The translations under genes were made by a program, and so were the position numbers. The notes under the pieces are model-generated. The model searched no databases, was not told where the DNA came from, and saw only the letters and a program-made list of their open reading frames with translations. A DNA stretch of 64,000 bases from Pseudomonadales bacterium (GTDB lineage: Bacteria > Pseudomonadota > Gammaproteobacteria > Pseudomonadales > Pseudohongiellaceae): assembly GCA_024234365.1 (NCBI GenBank), contig JACKOK010000004.1, positions 231,187 to 295,186 on the forward strand, written 5' to 3'. Of this stretch, positions 18,963 through 29,322 are shown one piece after another (positions within the stretch are counted from its first letter, which is position 1; each line of letters starts with the position of its first letter).

Positions 18963-20396
18963 CTAGGACACTTTCAGCATCGAATCGATGTTGATACCGC
19001 TGTCACGCATTCTGGCCATTTTGTAGCGCAGGGTGCGTGCGCTCACGCCGAGCACTTCCGCAGTTTCCTTGCGACGCCCTCCCTGCTGGCGCAGGGTCTT
19101 CAGAATGATTTCAAATTCGCGCTGCTTGAGGTCATTGCCCAGCACGCCCTCCTCGGCATCGAGCTGCATGGCATCCTCGGCAGCCGTTTCCACCGCCACG
19201 GGCCTGGGCAGCTCCGCAGGCATTCCCGCAGGGGTCGCGGGCAGCGAAGCCCCGAGCGTCAACCCGGCCTGCATGTCCAGGGCCAGACTGCCGGCAGCAA
19301 TGACATTGCCATCCTGAATGATGAGCGCACGCTGAATCACGTTATCGAGTTCACGCACATTGCCCGGCCAGGGATAGGACTCCAGCATCTGCTGCGCCGC
19401 GTGGTCGAAACTGAGATGACCACGGGCCATCTTTTTGCCGTGGCGCTGCAGCAGACGGTTGGCAAGCGGCAGAATATCCCGGCGGCGTTGACGCAGCGGC
19501 AACCACTGCAGAGGGAATACACTGAGCCGGTAGTAGAGGTCTTCGCGGAAGGTGCCATCCAGCACACACTGACGCAGATCACGATTGGTGGTGGCGATCA
19601 CGCGCACGTCCAGGGAAATAGTGCGACGTCCACCGACTCGTTCCACTTCCCGTTCCTGCAATACGCGCAGAATCTTGGCCTGCAGCCCGATATCCATTTC
19701 GGAAATTTCATCCAGCAGGATGGTACCGCCATCGGCCTGCTCAAACTTGCCCTCGGCACTGTTATAGGCACCGGTAAAAGCGCCCTTCTCATGGCCGAAC
19801 AGGGTCGCCTCCAGCATGTTTTCGGGAATCGCGGCACAGTTGATGGCTACAAAGGGTCTGTCGGCTCGCGGAGATCTGCGATGGATATAGCGGGCCAGCA
19901 CCTCCTTGCCCGTACCACTCTCGCCAGAGATCAACACGGTGGCATCACAGCCGGCCACCTTGCGGGCCATGGACAACACCTGCTGACTTGAGGGCTCCTC
20001 GGCCACCGGATCGTCCTCGTTGATGCGCGTGGGGGCGCTAACATATTGACGCACGGCAGCCACCAAGGTCTGCGGATCAAAGGGTTTCACAAGATAGTCC
20101 ACGGCACCGTTGCGCATGGCCTCAACGGATTTGCTGATACTGCCATAGGCGGTAATCAGCAATACCGGCAAGGTCGGCATCTGCACGCGCAGACGCTGCA
20201 GAAGCTCGTAGCCGTCGATTTCGCCCATATTCACATCGGACACCAGCATGTCCACCGGTTTGTCCGCCAGCAGCAGCAAAACCTCTTCGGCCGAACAGGC
20301 AGGCACAACCCGGAAACCGGCAAGCTCCAGCGTGTCACACAATGCCTCACGCAGATCCCAGTCATCTTCCGCTACCATGATAGTGGCCTTGCTCAT
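18963..20396 (-). CDS. fleR: Sigma-54 response regulator FleR
   Basis: A 477-aa NtrC-type activator controlling mid-class flagellar genes. The receiver domain (1-120) has the phosphoacceptor Asp54 in [12 protein letters not shown] and Lys104 in YLVKPFD. The AAA+ domain has Walker A GESGTGKE (158-165) and the sigma-54 loop GAFTGA (205-210). The C-terminal helix-turn-helix reads [19 protein letters not shown]. It overlaps fleS by 4 bases. Confidence 0.95.
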   Translation of the reverse strand: MSKATIMVAEDDWDLREALCDTLELAGFRVVPACSAEEVLLLLADKPVDMLVSDVNMGEIDGYELLQRLRVQMPTLPVLLITAYGSISKSVEAMRNGAVDYLVKPFDPQTLVAAVRQYVSAPTRINEDDPVAEEPSSQQVLSMARKVAGCDATVLISGESGTGKEVLARYIHRRSPRADRPFVAINCAAIPENMLEATLFGHEKGAFTGAYNSAEGKFEQADGGTILLDEISEMDIGLQAKILRVLQEREVERVGGRRTISLDVRVIATTNRDLRQCVLDGTFREDLYYRLSVFPLQWLPLRQRRRDILPLANRLLQRHGKKMARGHLSFDHAAQQMLESYPWPGNVRELDNVIQRALIIQDGNVIAAGSLALDMQAGLTLGASLPATPAGMPAELPRPVAVETAAEDAMQLDAEEGVLGNDLKQREFEIILKTLRQQGGRRKETAEVLGVSARTLRYKMARMRDSGINIDSMLKVS

Positions 20397-21673
20397 ATCA
20401 ACCTCGTCTGTTTGTCTGCAATTCGATTCATGGAGACTGCATCAGATGCAACAGGCAGCACAAAGCCGGCTCGTGTGCCCGTCTGCCCCGGATGTTCGCA
20501 ATCCGATTCAATAAAGAAGCGCCCCTTGTGCGCCTTGGCCACCACCTGCGCCACGGAAAGGCCAAGCCCGGTACCCTGGGCACGGGTGGTAAAGAATGCT
20601 TCGGTAATCTGTTCGCGCAGCGATTCGGGAATGCCGGGGCCGTTGTCCTGCACCCAGATCATGACATCGCCCGCATCATCGACGTGGGCATGAATCTGCA
20701 GGCTCGCGTGCTCGCCCGCCGCCTGCAAGGCGTTTTCAATCAGGTTCAGCATGGCACCGATGAGGGATTCGCGGTTGCAGCGAATCTGTGCCTGCGGGCA
20801 GTCGGTATGCCACTGGCAATCGAAACCACTGCGGGTCAGCATCTCCGAGGCAATCTGCAGCTCATCGAACAGGGCGTCTATGGTGATGGTTTCGTCGAGC
20901 ACGGCATCCCCACGGGCAAAAATCAGCATGTCTTTTACCTGCCGTTCCATATTGTGCAGGCGCGACATGAGCCGGTCGGTGAAACGGTTGCTCTGCTCCT
21001 GCGTCAGTTGCGGGTTGCGCAGTTGACCGGCGTAGAGCATGGCGGCGGAGAGCGGTGTACGAATCTGGTGAGCCAGGGAAGACACCATTTTGCCCATGGC
21101 GGACAGCCGCTGATGACGACTCAAATCCTGCTGCAGTTGACGGGTTTCGGTCTGGTCGGTGAGCAGAATGATCTGCCCCGGTTCATCCTGAAGAGAGCGG
21201 GTGGCAAGACTGACGCGTTTGCCGTTGCGCAGGGAGATTTCATGGCCGTCATCCAGTCGCGGGGCAAAACGCTCCGCGATGATGTCGCGCCAGTACAAAC
21301 CCTTGAGCGGTTCTCCCAGCAGCTCGATGGCCGCGGCATTGCAGTCGCTCACCTGCCCGCTGCTGTTGAGCACGATCACGCCGCCGGGCAGTAATTGCAG
21401 CAGGTTTTCCAGACGGCTGGCGATACGCTCCTTCTCGGAGATTTCCTGCAGACGCTGCACATTGGCCAGCTCCACCTCACGGGTCAGCTCGCCAACCCGC
21501 GCCTGCAGCAGCTCATAGGCTGCGCTCAGCTCGCTGGAAAGCTCATTGAAGGCTCGAAAGGCCAGGTTAAGCGCCTCGGGGCTGTTAAGCTCCAGGGGAA
21601 CTTCCTGCAATGGCCGGAAGGGCCGGACGTTCTCATCCTGCTGTGTCCTGATACTGTTTGCGACTGCCGCCAT
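20393..21673 (-). CDS. fleS: Sensor histidine kinase FleS
   Basis: A 426-aa cytoplasmic sensor kinase paired with FleR. No membrane helix is seen. The order is an N-terminal coiled coil, a PAS domain (LLQLLPGGVIVLNSSGQVSDCN and following), the phosphoacceptor helix MVSSLAHQIRTPLSAAMLYA, and the HATPase domain with NLIENALQAA, DNGPGIPE and GTGLGLSV. A sigma-54 promoter lies just upstream. Unlike in Pseudomonas, fleQ does not follow upstream; dcd is the next gene. Confidence 0.94.
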   Translation of the reverse strand: MAAVANSIRTQQDENVRPFRPLQEVPLELNSPEALNLAFRAFNELSSELSAAYELLQARVGELTREVELANVQRLQEISEKERIASRLENLLQLLPGGVIVLNSSGQVSDCNAAAIELLGEPLKGLYWRDIIAERFAPRLDDGHEISLRNGKRVSLATRSLQDEPGQIILLTDQTETRQLQQDLSRHQRLSAMGKMVSSLAHQIRTPLSAAMLYAGQLRNPQLTQEQSNRFTDRLMSRLHNMERQVKDMLIFARGDAVLDETITIDALFDELQIASEMLTRSGFDCQWHTDCPQAQIRCNRESLIGAMLNLIENALQAAGEHASLQIHAHVDDAGDVMIWVQDNGPGIPESLREQITEAFFTTRAQGTGLGLSVAQVVAKAHKGRFFIESDCEHPGQTGTRAGFVLPVASDAVSMNRIADKQTRLI

Positions 21674-21729
21674 GATGTACCCGTCTGTCCATATAAGCGT
21701 CGTTCTGACGCGGGTGGTGACAGACTGAT

Positions 21730-21745
21730 TGCAATCTCTATGCCA
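21730..21745 (-). promoter_or_regulatory. Sigma-54 promoter of fleSR
   Basis: Minus-strand TGGCATAGAGATTGCA fits the sigma-54 pattern with one change in the -24 box, and has a full TTGCA -12 box. Transcription would begin near 21718, about 45 bases before the fleS ATG. Pseudomonas fleSR is also FleQ/sigma-54 dependent. Confidence 0.83.
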
Positions 21746-21840
21746 TCAGCACAAGAGTCGGGAATTCAGTAGCTTAGAAAATCACGGAGAGCACAGGGTC
21801 AATATTTTGACCTTTTTGAACGGGGAGAAGACAGGGGCTT

Positions 21841-21875
21841 GACGGCGGGCGGCGTCAAATTTCCGCCCTGCCGTC
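21841..21875. terminator. GC-rich hairpin after dcd
   Basis: GACGGCGGGCGG and its near-complement CCGCCCTGCCGTC form a 12-bp stem with one bulge, separated by ten bases, 15 bases beyond the dcd stop. No clear T-run follows on the minus strand, so it may act in RNA stability rather than as a classical terminator. Confidence 0.45.
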
Positions 21876-21889
21876 CAGGGGTGGGGCGA

Positions 21890-22459
21890 TCAGGCCTTGG
21901 GCGGCGTGACTCCCGTTTGCCCCATATACTTGCCACCGCGCTGGGCGTAGGTGACATCACACTGTTCATCGGACTGATAGAACAGCATCTGGGCCACCCC
22001 CTCGTTGGCATAGATTTTCGCCGGCAGCGGCGTGGTGTTGGAGAATTCCAGGGTCACATGCCCTTCCCACTCCGGCTCCAGCGGCGTCACGTTCACGATC
22101 ACGCCGCAGCGTGCATAGGTAGACTTGCCGAGACAGACCACCAGCACATCGCTGGGAATGCGGAAATACTCGACTGTGCGGGCCAGCGCAAAAGAGTTCG
22201 GCGGAATGATGCAGTAATCTTCCTCGATGCTGACGAAGCTGCTTTCACTGAAGTTCTTGGGGTCCACCACACTGGAGGTGTGGACATTGGTGAATATCTT
22301 GAACTCGCGGGCACAGCGCACATCGTAACCATAGCTGGACGTGCCATAGGAGATGACTTTCTGGCCATCGACATAACGTACCTGATTGGGTTCAAAGGGT
22401 TCGATCATGCCGTGGCGGGACGCCATCTCTTTGATCCAGCGGTCTGACTTGATGCTCAT
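21890..22459 (-). CDS. dcd: dCTP deaminase Dcd
   Basis: A 189-aa enzyme converting dCTP to dUTP in pyrimidine deoxynucleotide synthesis. The whole length matches the family: [32 protein letters not shown], the active-site region [20 protein letters not shown] and the C-terminal [13 protein letters not shown]. The ATG is unambiguous. It stands alone beside the flagellar cluster. Confidence 0.97.
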   Translation of the reverse strand: MSIKSDRWIKEMASRHGMIEPFEPNQVRYVDGQKVISYGTSSYGYDVRCAREFKIFTNVHTSSVVDPKNFSESSFVSIEEDYCIIPPNSFALARTVEYFRIPSDVLVVCLGKSTYARCGVIVNVTPLEPEWEGHVTLEFSNTTPLPAKIYANEGVAQMLFYQSDEQCDVTYAQRGGKYMGQTGVTPPKA

Positions 22460-22584
22460 TGCTTGTTTCCTGTGCTGTGATTGCGGGCCACCCCGGCAAG
22501 GGTTTGCCGCCCGGGCGGTGCACGCCGGGGGCAGATGATACGAGACTTGTGCCAGGGCTGCCAGTGGCTGAGGCCTGGGGAAGC

Positions 22585-24081
22585 TCAGTCGTCGAAAAGC
22601 CCCTCGGAATGAATGGAGGGAATGCGGTACTGCGTCAGAATCGCCTCCTCGCTTGCCCGCGCCTGGCGATCATCCACCACCACCTGATAGCCCGCTTCAT
22701 TGCGGAACACCACATGTTCGGCCTTGTTGTCGCGCAGCAGATGCGTGAACTGGCGGAAATCCTGAATCGGCTCGCCGTTGACCGTGTCCACAATCCAGTT
22801 ACGCAAATCGTGATAGCCCAGGTTGACGTCTGCGGCCAGCACCTGCAGGGCCACGACCAGTTCGCGTTTCTCGGGGGAGCTCCACTCGCTGCGCGCCTGC
22901 AGCAGATTGACCGGCGCGGTCCGGTTCCAGTCCGGCCCCCAGCGCTTGATCAGGTTCATGTTCAAGGGCACAAACAGCACGCCGCCGTAGATGTAGTATT
23001 CGGGCACTTCGTCAAAGGCCTCGGGCTTGACCAGGCTGTAGCTCTGTTGGCGCTTCTGGGTCATCAGCTGCTGGCGCATCTGCTTGCCATTGCGGGAAAA
23101 CTCGATCTCGATGGGCTCGCCGATCTGGCGCAGATCAATGGCGTATTTGTAATTGGTCTGCAGCTCCGGGTTAACGGTAATGGTGCTGTCCCCCGCCACC
23201 GGAAAACCGGCAATGCGGGTAATCACGTCATTCTCCTGCAGCACACTGACCGCCGGAGAGTCCTCAAACACCTTGATGACCAGCACACCGTTCTGCTGCG
23301 GGCTCAGGCCATAGGCATTCTTGGCCGCCGGGCTCTCCAGGTCCTGGGTGCGAAAGCCCAGATCCGGGAAACCATCGTTGATACCGTCCTCGGCATCGGT
23401 CAGCACATGCTGAATCACATCGGGGGGCACGAAATAGCCCAGATTCTCCGCACGGCCGCCCGAGCTCGCCTGCATCACCACGCCGACAATCTGCCGATCG
23501 ACGATGACCGGGCCTCCGCTGTTGCCCGGATTGATGGCCGCATCGATCTGCCCAGCCAGCAGAAAATCGCCGGAATGGGCATAGATCTGCTGCTCCACCC
23601 GCGACAGAATGCCCTTGGTGATGCTGAGGGTACGCCCGCCCATCGGGTAGCCGAAGACATGGACCTCCTCCTGCAATTGCGGCAGGGAGCCGATTTCAAG
23701 CGCCTCCAGGTCGGCAAAGAAAGTCGGATCATCCACCTCCACCAGCGCCAGGTCGGCGGAATGGGAGACAAACACCACCCGGGCGGTGTAGCGATTGGCG
23801 TCATTGTGCTTCTGCACCTGCACATAACTGGCATCGGCAATGACATGGGCATTGGTGAGAATGCGGTTCCCACGGATCACGGAGCCGGAGCCGCTGCTCT
23901 GGCTCGGGGTCAGCAGACGCCAGGGCGTAAAATAATCCGGCGCCGCCTGGGTGGCGTAGATCTTGATGATGGAGTTCTCAACGGCACGGATGTCCTCACC
24001 ACTCTGGGCGAATGTACTCAGCGGGAGAAAACAGGCAAACAGACAGAACAGTACAGCATGGCTGCATCGGGCAAGGGTCAT
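22585..24081 (-). CDS. Secreted trypsin-like serine protease with PDZ domain
   Basis: A 498-aa Deg/HtrA-related protease. The signal peptide (about 1-25, ending STFAQ) sends it to the periplasm or beyond. The triad is visible: His79 in LTNAHV, Asp110 in SADLALVEV, Ser188 in PGNSGGP. A PDZ domain follows (about 255-340, [18 protein letters not shown]), then a C-terminal domain of about 150 residues. Protease, PDZ and extended C-terminus resemble plant-type Deg proteases more than DegP, which has two PDZ domains. The substrate is unknown. Confidence 0.85.
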   Translation of the reverse strand: MTLARCSHAVLFCLFACFLPLSTFAQSGEDIRAVENSIIKIYATQAAPDYFTPWRLLTPSQSSGSGSVIRGNRILTNAHVIADASYVQVQKHNDANRYTARVVFVSHSADLALVEVDDPTFFADLEALEIGSLPQLQEEVHVFGYPMGGRTLSITKGILSRVEQQIYAHSGDFLLAGQIDAAINPGNSGGPVIVDRQIVGVVMQASSGGRAENLGYFVPPDVIQHVLTDAEDGINDGFPDLGFRTQDLESPAAKNAYGLSPQQNGVLVIKVFEDSPAVSVLQENDVITRIAGFPVAGDSTITVNPELQTNYKYAIDLRQIGEPIEIEFSRNGKQMRQQLMTQKRQQSYSLVKPEAFDEVPEYYIYGGVLFVPLNMNLIKRWGPDWNRTAPVNLLQARSEWSSPEKRELVVALQVLAADVNLGYHDLRNWIVDTVNGEPIQDFRQFTHLLRDNKAEHVVFRNEAGYQVVVDDRQARASEEAILTQYRIPSIHSEGLFDD

Positions 24082-24208
24082 GGGCAGTCCTTCAGCTATA
24101 AGCGCGCATCGGCTTCTTGGAATTGTCGCGTGACCGTCTTTATGTCACAGGTATTGCAAACAAGGCAAGCGCCATGAGCCTGCCAGGCAGCATCGACTGA
24201 AAACGGGA

Positions 24209-24754
24209 TCAACCCCCGATGGCCAGCCCCCGCATGCGCTCAGTAAACGGTAACAGCAGGGCAACAAGAATCGCCGCGAGCACGGACTTGACGAGCGAAC
24301 CGAGGTAGAACGGTGCCACGCCATTGGCATAGGCGGCCTCCCCTCCATACAGATGACTCATCCACAGCCACCCGCAGGCCAGAATGAGGGTATGGCCCAA
24401 CAACATGCCCAACACCGCCCCCACAAAACCGCGCCCCCGATTCTGACGGCTCCACCAGCCAAGACAGCCCGCCCCCAGAAGGAACCCCACGAGATACCCC
24501 CCACTCGCTCCTCCCAGCACCGCTGGACCGGAAGCGCCTTCGCTGAAAATGGGCAGGCCCGCCACTCCCAGGCCAATATAAAGCAGGACCACGCTCATCC
24601 CCTGCCGCGCCCCCAGCAGGGCTCCCGCACATAGTACGGCAATGGTCTGCCCGGTCTGCATGATGGTAGTGCCGGGAATGGGGAACTCGAACACGGTGCC
24701 CAGATAAACAAGAAAGGTAAACAGGGGTATGGACATGAAGGGGGCAACAGACAC
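24209..24754 (-). CDS. bioY: Biotin transporter BioY
   Basis: A 181-aa, highly hydrophobic protein with about six membrane helices, matching BioY, the substrate-binding (S) component of ECF-type biotin transporters. Family features are FPIPGTTIMQTGQTIAVL, LLYIGLGVAGLPIFSEG and SGGYLVGFLLGA. No bioM or bioN is in the window; solitary BioY proteins are known. The start is GTG at 24754 with GAGGAGAG upstream, 18 bases after the metalloprotease stop. Confidence 0.9.
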   Translation of the reverse strand: MSVAPFMSIPLFTFLVYLGTVFEFPIPGTTIMQTGQTIAVLCAGALLGARQGMSVVLLYIGLGVAGLPIFSEGASGPAVLGGASGGYLVGFLLGAGCLGWWSRQNRGRGFVGAVLGMLLGHTLILACGWLWMSHLYGGEAAYANGVAPFYLGSLVKSVLAAILVALLLPFTERMRGLAIGG

Positions 24755-24772
24755 AAAAACTCTCCTCGTCGC

Positions 24773-26752
24773 TCACGGCGACAGACGCTGAAAATCACGC
24801 AGGCGAAAACGCGCCGTTACCGAGTCCTCCAGCACAAAATTTACCCGGAACACCTGTTCGCCGAATTGCAGGATATCGCTGTACACCCCCGTGAAAAAAT
24901 CGAAACGGCCACTGCAATCCGGAAGACGCTCATCCTGAGCCAACACATGGCTGCCGTTGAAGGGGCGAGTCTGTCGAACAACGATGACGCCGTTGGCAAC
25001 ATCGTTCACCGTGAAATCTATATCAAACTGCAAAATTCCGTTGATTGCCCTCGGGGCAGCATTCAAACGCATGTCCACGCAGCTGGCGATACGCGTTGCC
25101 TCCTTGTTCATCTGACCGATGTTGTTCAGCCCGAGACTCAAGGAAGCATCCGGTGCCACGCCGTTGTAAGGCAATGGCCAATCGGCACTGGGCTGGTATT
25201 CCTGAAGCAGAGCCGCCAGATGCTGATTGTTATCGTTGTTGAGCAACAGCGAGGAAGACACCACGGAAACAGAGTCAGAGCCACTCAGTGGCAGCGTCAC
25301 CGTAACCCTGAGCAGGGTGCGGTATCCTGGCCCCGCAGCCTTGCCGCTATCAGTACCGGCATAGCGTTCGGCATCGTCATTGACCTCGATAAATAACGTG
25401 TGCTGGCCAGGGCGAAGAAAATCGATTTCCTCCCAGGGGGAATTCTCCCCGTTGCCCAGGGGACTTTCGTAATACAGGTTTGCGCCCCCGTCACCGGCAA
25501 TCCGTCCGGTGGTATACCAGCGGGCATGGATAGTGTCCTGCTCACGATCGAAGACCTGCAGGCGGATACGCGCCTTGTTGTCACTAGCGCCCGGCGCAAA
25601 CAACACCTGCGCCGTAGGCGCCGAATTGACGGAGAGGGTATCGGCGACAACAAAGCTGGTGGAATACAGCAACCTGGCCTCGGTTTCCAGGTTCGCGATC
25701 AGCTTCAACGTCCAGGTGCCAGGCGTATTACGAAATACCTTTACGGCATCGGCATAAAACCCGGTCACACAGGCGTGCCGGGCCGCACACTCCAGACGCG
25801 TGGAATAAATGGCATCCGCGTAACCACCCGGGTCGAGAAGAACCATGGAGACGGGAAGATCGATAATGTCTGCATTATCAAAATCGCCAATCGGCATCAG
25901 CAGGCCCAGACTGGCATCGGCAGGGCTGCTGGCATCTATCGTGCGGACCTGCTTGAACGGGTCGGCTGACAGCATCACGATGGGACCATCGGGGCTGGCG
26001 CTGTGCTGATTCTTCTTCAGCAGATAGCGTGTCAGCGTTTCACTCGCCGCAGGAATCACCGGAAACTGCCATTCCGGCAAAGGGCGCGCCGCATTGACGG
26101 CCTGTGCGGGAGGGCCATACAACACCTGTGCGATACGGATATCATCCTCCGCAGGCAAGCCACGCCGGTTATACGGGTTGGCATACATCAGCGACTGGGG
26201 AATATCGGAGTGCCCGAGGCCGATAAGATGACCGATCTCATGGGTCAAGGTACTCAAGGGGCCCCAGTTGAGCTCCAGGCGTTTGGCAAACTCAACGCGG
26301 TTCAGCGCGATATAGCCATCCGTATAGGGGTAGTAGCCGAGCGAGGAATCGAAGGCGCCAAAACTGACACGGGTACTTCCGGCGAAGTTTCCGCTATCCC
26401 CCACCCAGGCAATCTGCACAATACCGTCTTTGGTGACGCTCGCATTGTCATCGGGATAGTCCGCTGCTGGCAGCACCTCGAAACGGATGCCGCTGATGTG
26501 CTCCCATCGCTCTGCCGCCTCGCGCAGCAGTGCCCGCATGTCTTCCGGGTTGGCAAATTCAGCCGGGGCATTCGCTGGGTTGTAACCCAACCGGATGACA
26601 CTATTCCAACGTCCGAATGTTTGCGTCATGCCCAGGGCTGGCTGCAGCTCCCCCCCTTGCGAGTAATCGGCAGAACCCGCCGCCTGCGCGCCCAGCGACA
26701 CAGACCCAACGCATAAAAAAACAAGACACAACAGCGGCAGACGAAGACTCAT
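24773..26752 (-). CDS. Secreted metzincin metalloprotease (matrixin-like)
   Basis: A 659-aa protein with a signal peptide (about 1-25, ending GAQAAG). The zinc site HEIGHLIGLGHS at 171-182 provides the three His ligands (171, 175, 181) and Glu172; a Met-turn (SLMY, Met189) follows. This is the M10 matrixin pattern. After the catalytic domain lie about 430 residues of probable beta-sandwich domains with no family I recognise. It starts 30 bases after metG and may share its transcript. No C-terminal sorting signal is obvious. Confidence 0.83.
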   Translation of the reverse strand: MSLRLPLLCLVFLCVGSVSLGAQAAGSADYSQGGELQPALGMTQTFGRWNSVIRLGYNPANAPAEFANPEDMRALLREAAERWEHISGIRFEVLPAADYPDDNASVTKDGIVQIAWVGDSGNFAGSTRVSFGAFDSSLGYYPYTDGYIALNRVEFAKRLELNWGPLSTLTHEIGHLIGLGHSDIPQSLMYANPYNRRGLPAEDDIRIAQVLYGPPAQAVNAARPLPEWQFPVIPAASETLTRYLLKKNQHSASPDGPIVMLSADPFKQVRTIDASSPADASLGLLMPIGDFDNADIIDLPVSMVLLDPGGYADAIYSTRLECAARHACVTGFYADAVKVFRNTPGTWTLKLIANLETEARLLYSTSFVVADTLSVNSAPTAQVLFAPGASDNKARIRLQVFDREQDTIHARWYTTGRIAGDGGANLYYESPLGNGENSPWEEIDFLRPGQHTLFIEVNDDAERYAGTDSGKAAGPGYRTLLRVTVTLPLSGSDSVSVVSSSLLLNNDNNQHLAALLQEYQPSADWPLPYNGVAPDASLSLGLNNIGQMNKEATRIASCVDMRLNAAPRAINGILQFDIDFTVNDVANGVIVVRQTRPFNGSHVLAQDERLPDCSGRFDFFTGVYSDILQFGEQVFRVNFVLEDSVTARFRLRDFQRLSP

Positions 26753-26782
26753 GCATTCACCTGTTCCATGAACGTTGCTGTG

Positions 26783-28936
26783 TCAGATCACGCGCATGCC
26801 CGGCTGCGCCCCGGCATCGGGTTGCAGCAGGAAAATATCCGCGCCGCCCGGGCCCGCCGCCAGCACCATGCCTTCGGACATGCCGAACTTCATCTTGCGC
26901 GGAGCCAGATTGGCCACCATCACGGTGAGGCGCCCGATCAGCTCTTCCGGCTTGTAGGCAGACTTGATGCCAGAGAAGACGTTGCGGGTCACTGCTGTTC
27001 CATCGGCACCCAACCCAAGATCGAGTGTGAGGCGCAGGAGTTTGTCTGCCCCCTCCACATGCTCGGCATTGACGATGCGGGCAATGCGCAGATCCACTTT
27101 CGCGAAATCGGGGAACTGGATTTCTTCGCAGAGGGGTTCTGTCGTAAGTGGGGAGTTGTTCGCGGGCGAGCCCGCTCCCACAGAACCCGCTCCCACAGAA
27201 CCCGCTCCCACAGAACCCGCTCCCACAGAGTCCGCTCCCACAGGGCTCTTCCCCGCAGAATCGGCTCCCACCGCGCTGGATTGGGCGGCAGTGACCGCGT
27301 CCATCATGGCCGTGATCTTTGCCGGATCCACGCGGGCGATCAGCGGGGTGAACTCGCCAATGCGGTGATTCAGCAACAGCGTGTCCACGTCATCCCAGCG
27401 CAGCGCTTCAATGGCGAGGAAGCTTTCAACTTTCTCCGCCATGGCAGGCAACACCGGCTTGAGATAAATCATCAGGATGCGGAACAGATTCAACCCGGTG
27501 CTGCACACCGCCTGCACCTCGGGAGAGTGCTTGTCTGTCTTGGCAATCGTCCACGGGGCCTTGTCGGCAATGTACTGATTGGCTTTGTCGGCAAGCGCCA
27601 TGATCACGCGCATGGCCTTGCTGTACTCGCGGCCCTCGTAAAGCTGTGCCAGCTCGTCTTTGGCCGCCTGAAATTCCGCCAGCAGTGCCGGCTCGCTGCA
27701 TTGCCCAGCTAATACACCATCAAAGCCCCTGACGATGAAACCCGCGCAGCGGCTGGCGATATTGACCACCTTGCCCACCACATCCGCGTTCACCCGGGCC
27801 ACGAAATCGTCCAGGTTGAGATCGAGGTCGTCCACGGCATTGCTGAGTTTGGCGGCAAAATAATAGCGCAGATATTCCGGGTCCAGATGCTGCAGATAAT
27901 CCCCGGCATTGATGAAGGTGCCACGAGACTTTGACATCTTCTGACCGTTGATGGTGACAAAGCCGTGCACAAACACACCGTTGGGCGTGCGGAACCCGGC
28001 GCTGGTCAGAATCGCCGGCCAGAACAGGGTGTGGAAATTAACAATATCCTTGCCAATGAAGTGATACAGCTCGGTGTCTTTGCCTGGGCGCCAGTAGTCA
28101 TCAAACACATAATCCGACTGCTCACACAAGGCGTGGAAACTGGCCATATAACCAATGGGCGCATCCAGCCAGACATAGAAGTACTTGCCCGGCGCATCCG
28201 GAATCTCGAAGCCAAAGTACGGCGCATCACGGCTGATGTCCCACTCCTGCAGGCCACTGTCCAGCCATTCGCTGAGCTTGTTGGCCACCTGCTCCTGCAG
28301 GGTGCCGCTGCGTGTCCAGGTCTTCAGCATGTCGGTGAATTCCGGCAGGCGGAAGAAATAGTGTTCGGACTCCTTCTCCACCGGGGTGGCACCGGACAAG
28401 GTGGAGCGCGGGTCGATCAGGTCAAAGGCGTTGTAGGTGGCATTGCAGTTCTCGCAGTTGTCACCGTACTGATCCGGAGCCTTGCACTTCGGGCAGGTGC
28501 CCTTGATAAAGCGGTCGGCGAGAAACAGTTGCTTTTCCGGGTCGAACAACTGGCGAATGGTCCGCTGGCTGATATGCCCGTTAGCCCGTGCGGCACGATA
28601 GATGGTTTCCGCGTAGTGGCGGTTTTCGGGCGAATGCGTGCTGTGGTAATGAGAAAAACCGATATTGAACCCGGCATAGTCACGCTCGTGCTCTTCCTGC
28701 ACCCGGGCAATCAGCGCTTCCGGGCTAATGCCCTCGTTCTCGGCACGCAGCATGATGGCGGTGCCATGGGTGTCATCGGCACAGACATAGACGCAGTCCT
28801 CCCCACGCAGGCGCTGATAGCGCACCCAGATGTCGGTCTGCACCGCCTCCAGAATATGTCCGAGATGGATCGGCCCATTGGCATAGGGCAATGCCATGGT
28901 CACGAGAATATGCCGTTGTTTGCTGTTCTGTTGCAC
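26783..28936 (-). CDS. metG: Methionyl-tRNA synthetase MetG
   Basis: A 717-aa enzyme charging tRNA-Met. The catalytic domain has the HIGH-type motif ([17 protein letters not shown]), zinc-binding CPKC and CENC pairs, and KMSKS near residue 338. An anticodon-binding helical domain follows, then a linker, then the C-terminal tRNA-binding/dimer domain ([19 protein letters not shown] onward). The linker contains a VGAGS-type repeat (about 564-589) made from REP-like DNA. The start is GTG at 28936, with AAAGGAA upstream. Confidence 0.96.
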   Translation of the reverse strand: MQQNSKQRHILVTMALPYANGPIHLGHILEAVQTDIWVRYQRLRGEDCVYVCADDTHGTAIMLRAENEGISPEALIARVQEEHERDYAGFNIGFSHYHSTHSPENRHYAETIYRAARANGHISQRTIRQLFDPEKQLFLADRFIKGTCPKCKAPDQYGDNCENCNATYNAFDLIDPRSTLSGATPVEKESEHYFFRLPEFTDMLKTWTRSGTLQEQVANKLSEWLDSGLQEWDISRDAPYFGFEIPDAPGKYFYVWLDAPIGYMASFHALCEQSDYVFDDYWRPGKDTELYHFIGKDIVNFHTLFWPAILTSAGFRTPNGVFVHGFVTINGQKMSKSRGTFINAGDYLQHLDPEYLRYYFAAKLSNAVDDLDLNLDDFVARVNADVVGKVVNIASRCAGFIVRGFDGVLAGQCSEPALLAEFQAAKDELAQLYEGREYSKAMRVIMALADKANQYIADKAPWTIAKTDKHSPEVQAVCSTGLNLFRILMIYLKPVLPAMAEKVESFLAIEALRWDDVDTLLLNHRIGEFTPLIARVDPAKITAMMDAVTAAQSSAVGADSAGKSPVGADSVGAGSVGAGSVGAGSVGAGSPANNSPLTTEPLCEEIQFPDFAKVDLRIARIVNAEHVEGADKLLRLTLDLGLGADGTAVTRNVFSGIKSAYKPEELIGRLTVMVANLAPRKMKFGMSEGMVLAAGPGGADIFLLQPDAGAQPGMRVI
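27160..27245 (-). repeat. REP palindrome and 15-bp tandem repeats inside metG
   Basis: A GC palindrome (GCGGGCGAGCCCGC) at about 27162-27175 runs into five tandem 15-mers of the type CCCGCTCCCACAGAA (27171-27245). The composite resembles a REP element with its conserved tail amplified. Fifteen bases equal five codons, giving in-frame VGAGS repeats in the interdomain linker of MetG. Confidence 0.88.
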
Positions 28937-28963
28937 GGGTTCCGGTTCCTTTACTGATTGCGC

Positions 28964-29131
28964 TTATGCCACTTCCACCATTTCGAAATCTTCCTTGCCA
29001 ACCCCGCACTCCGGGCAGCACCAGTCCTCGGGAACGTCCTCCCAACGGGTGCCGGGCGGGATGCCCTCATCCGGCAGGCCCAGGGCCTCGTCGTAGACGA
29101 ACTCACACACGATGCATTGCCATTTCTTCAC
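28964..29131 (-). CDS. Rubredoxin
   Basis: A 55-aa iron-only electron carrier. Two Cys pairs bind the single iron: CIVC near the N-terminus and CPEC near the C-terminus, with the typical aromatic and Gly-Pro-Gly-Thr context ([20 protein letters not shown]). It starts at GTG 29131 ([10 protein letters not shown]...). It lies 27 bases before metG on the same strand. Its redox partner is not in the window. Confidence 0.93.
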   Translation of the reverse strand: MKKWQCIVCEFVYDEALGLPDEGIPPGTRWEDVPEDWCCPECGVGKEDFEMVEVA

Positions 29132-29241
29132 GTCGTTTACCTATTCATTGCACAGAGGCCTTGCGGCACAGGGTTTCAAGGCGGCAGATGATACTCCATG
29201 AGGCGCTTCAATTCAGCCCCGCAGGCTGCTGCAATATCCGG

Positions 29242-29270
29242 GTGACAAAGCCATTATCGCTATATACAAT
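29242..29270 (+). promoter_or_regulatory. Sigma-70 promoter in the TonB-receptor leader
   Basis: GTGACA (29242-29247), a 17-base spacer, and TACAAT (29265-29270) make a good housekeeping promoter pointing to the receptor gene. Its -10 box lies inside the first ModE-type palindrome, so a bound regulator would block it. Transcription would start near 29277, upstream of the hairpin terminator at 29323. Confidence 0.6.
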
Positions 29271-29281
29271 GCGATACAACG
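29258..29281. promoter_or_regulatory. ModE-type operator 1
   Basis: A 24-bp imperfect palindrome starting CGCTATATACAA and ending GATACAACG. It has the CG-N-TATAT / ATA-N-CG framework associated with ModE operators (TATAT-N7-TAYAT). It overlaps the -10 box of the promoter at 29242 and shares spacing and left half with operator 2, 97 bases downstream. A ModE-like gene lies 2.3 kb away. Confidence 0.55.
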
Positions 29282-29322
29282 AATTGCCAGGCCGGTAGCT
29301 TAAGCACGATGCCTGTTCCCTG

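Noticed and set aside
22459..24177. A 572-codon plus-strand open frame opposite the serine protease
   Set aside because: The minus strand has a signal peptide, catalytic triad and PDZ domain here; the plus-strand product is His/Gln-rich, typical of a shadow frame.
27171..27245. CRISPR-like tandem repeats
   Set aside because: The units are directly adjacent 15-mers without spacers, in frame in metG, and derived from a REP palindrome.
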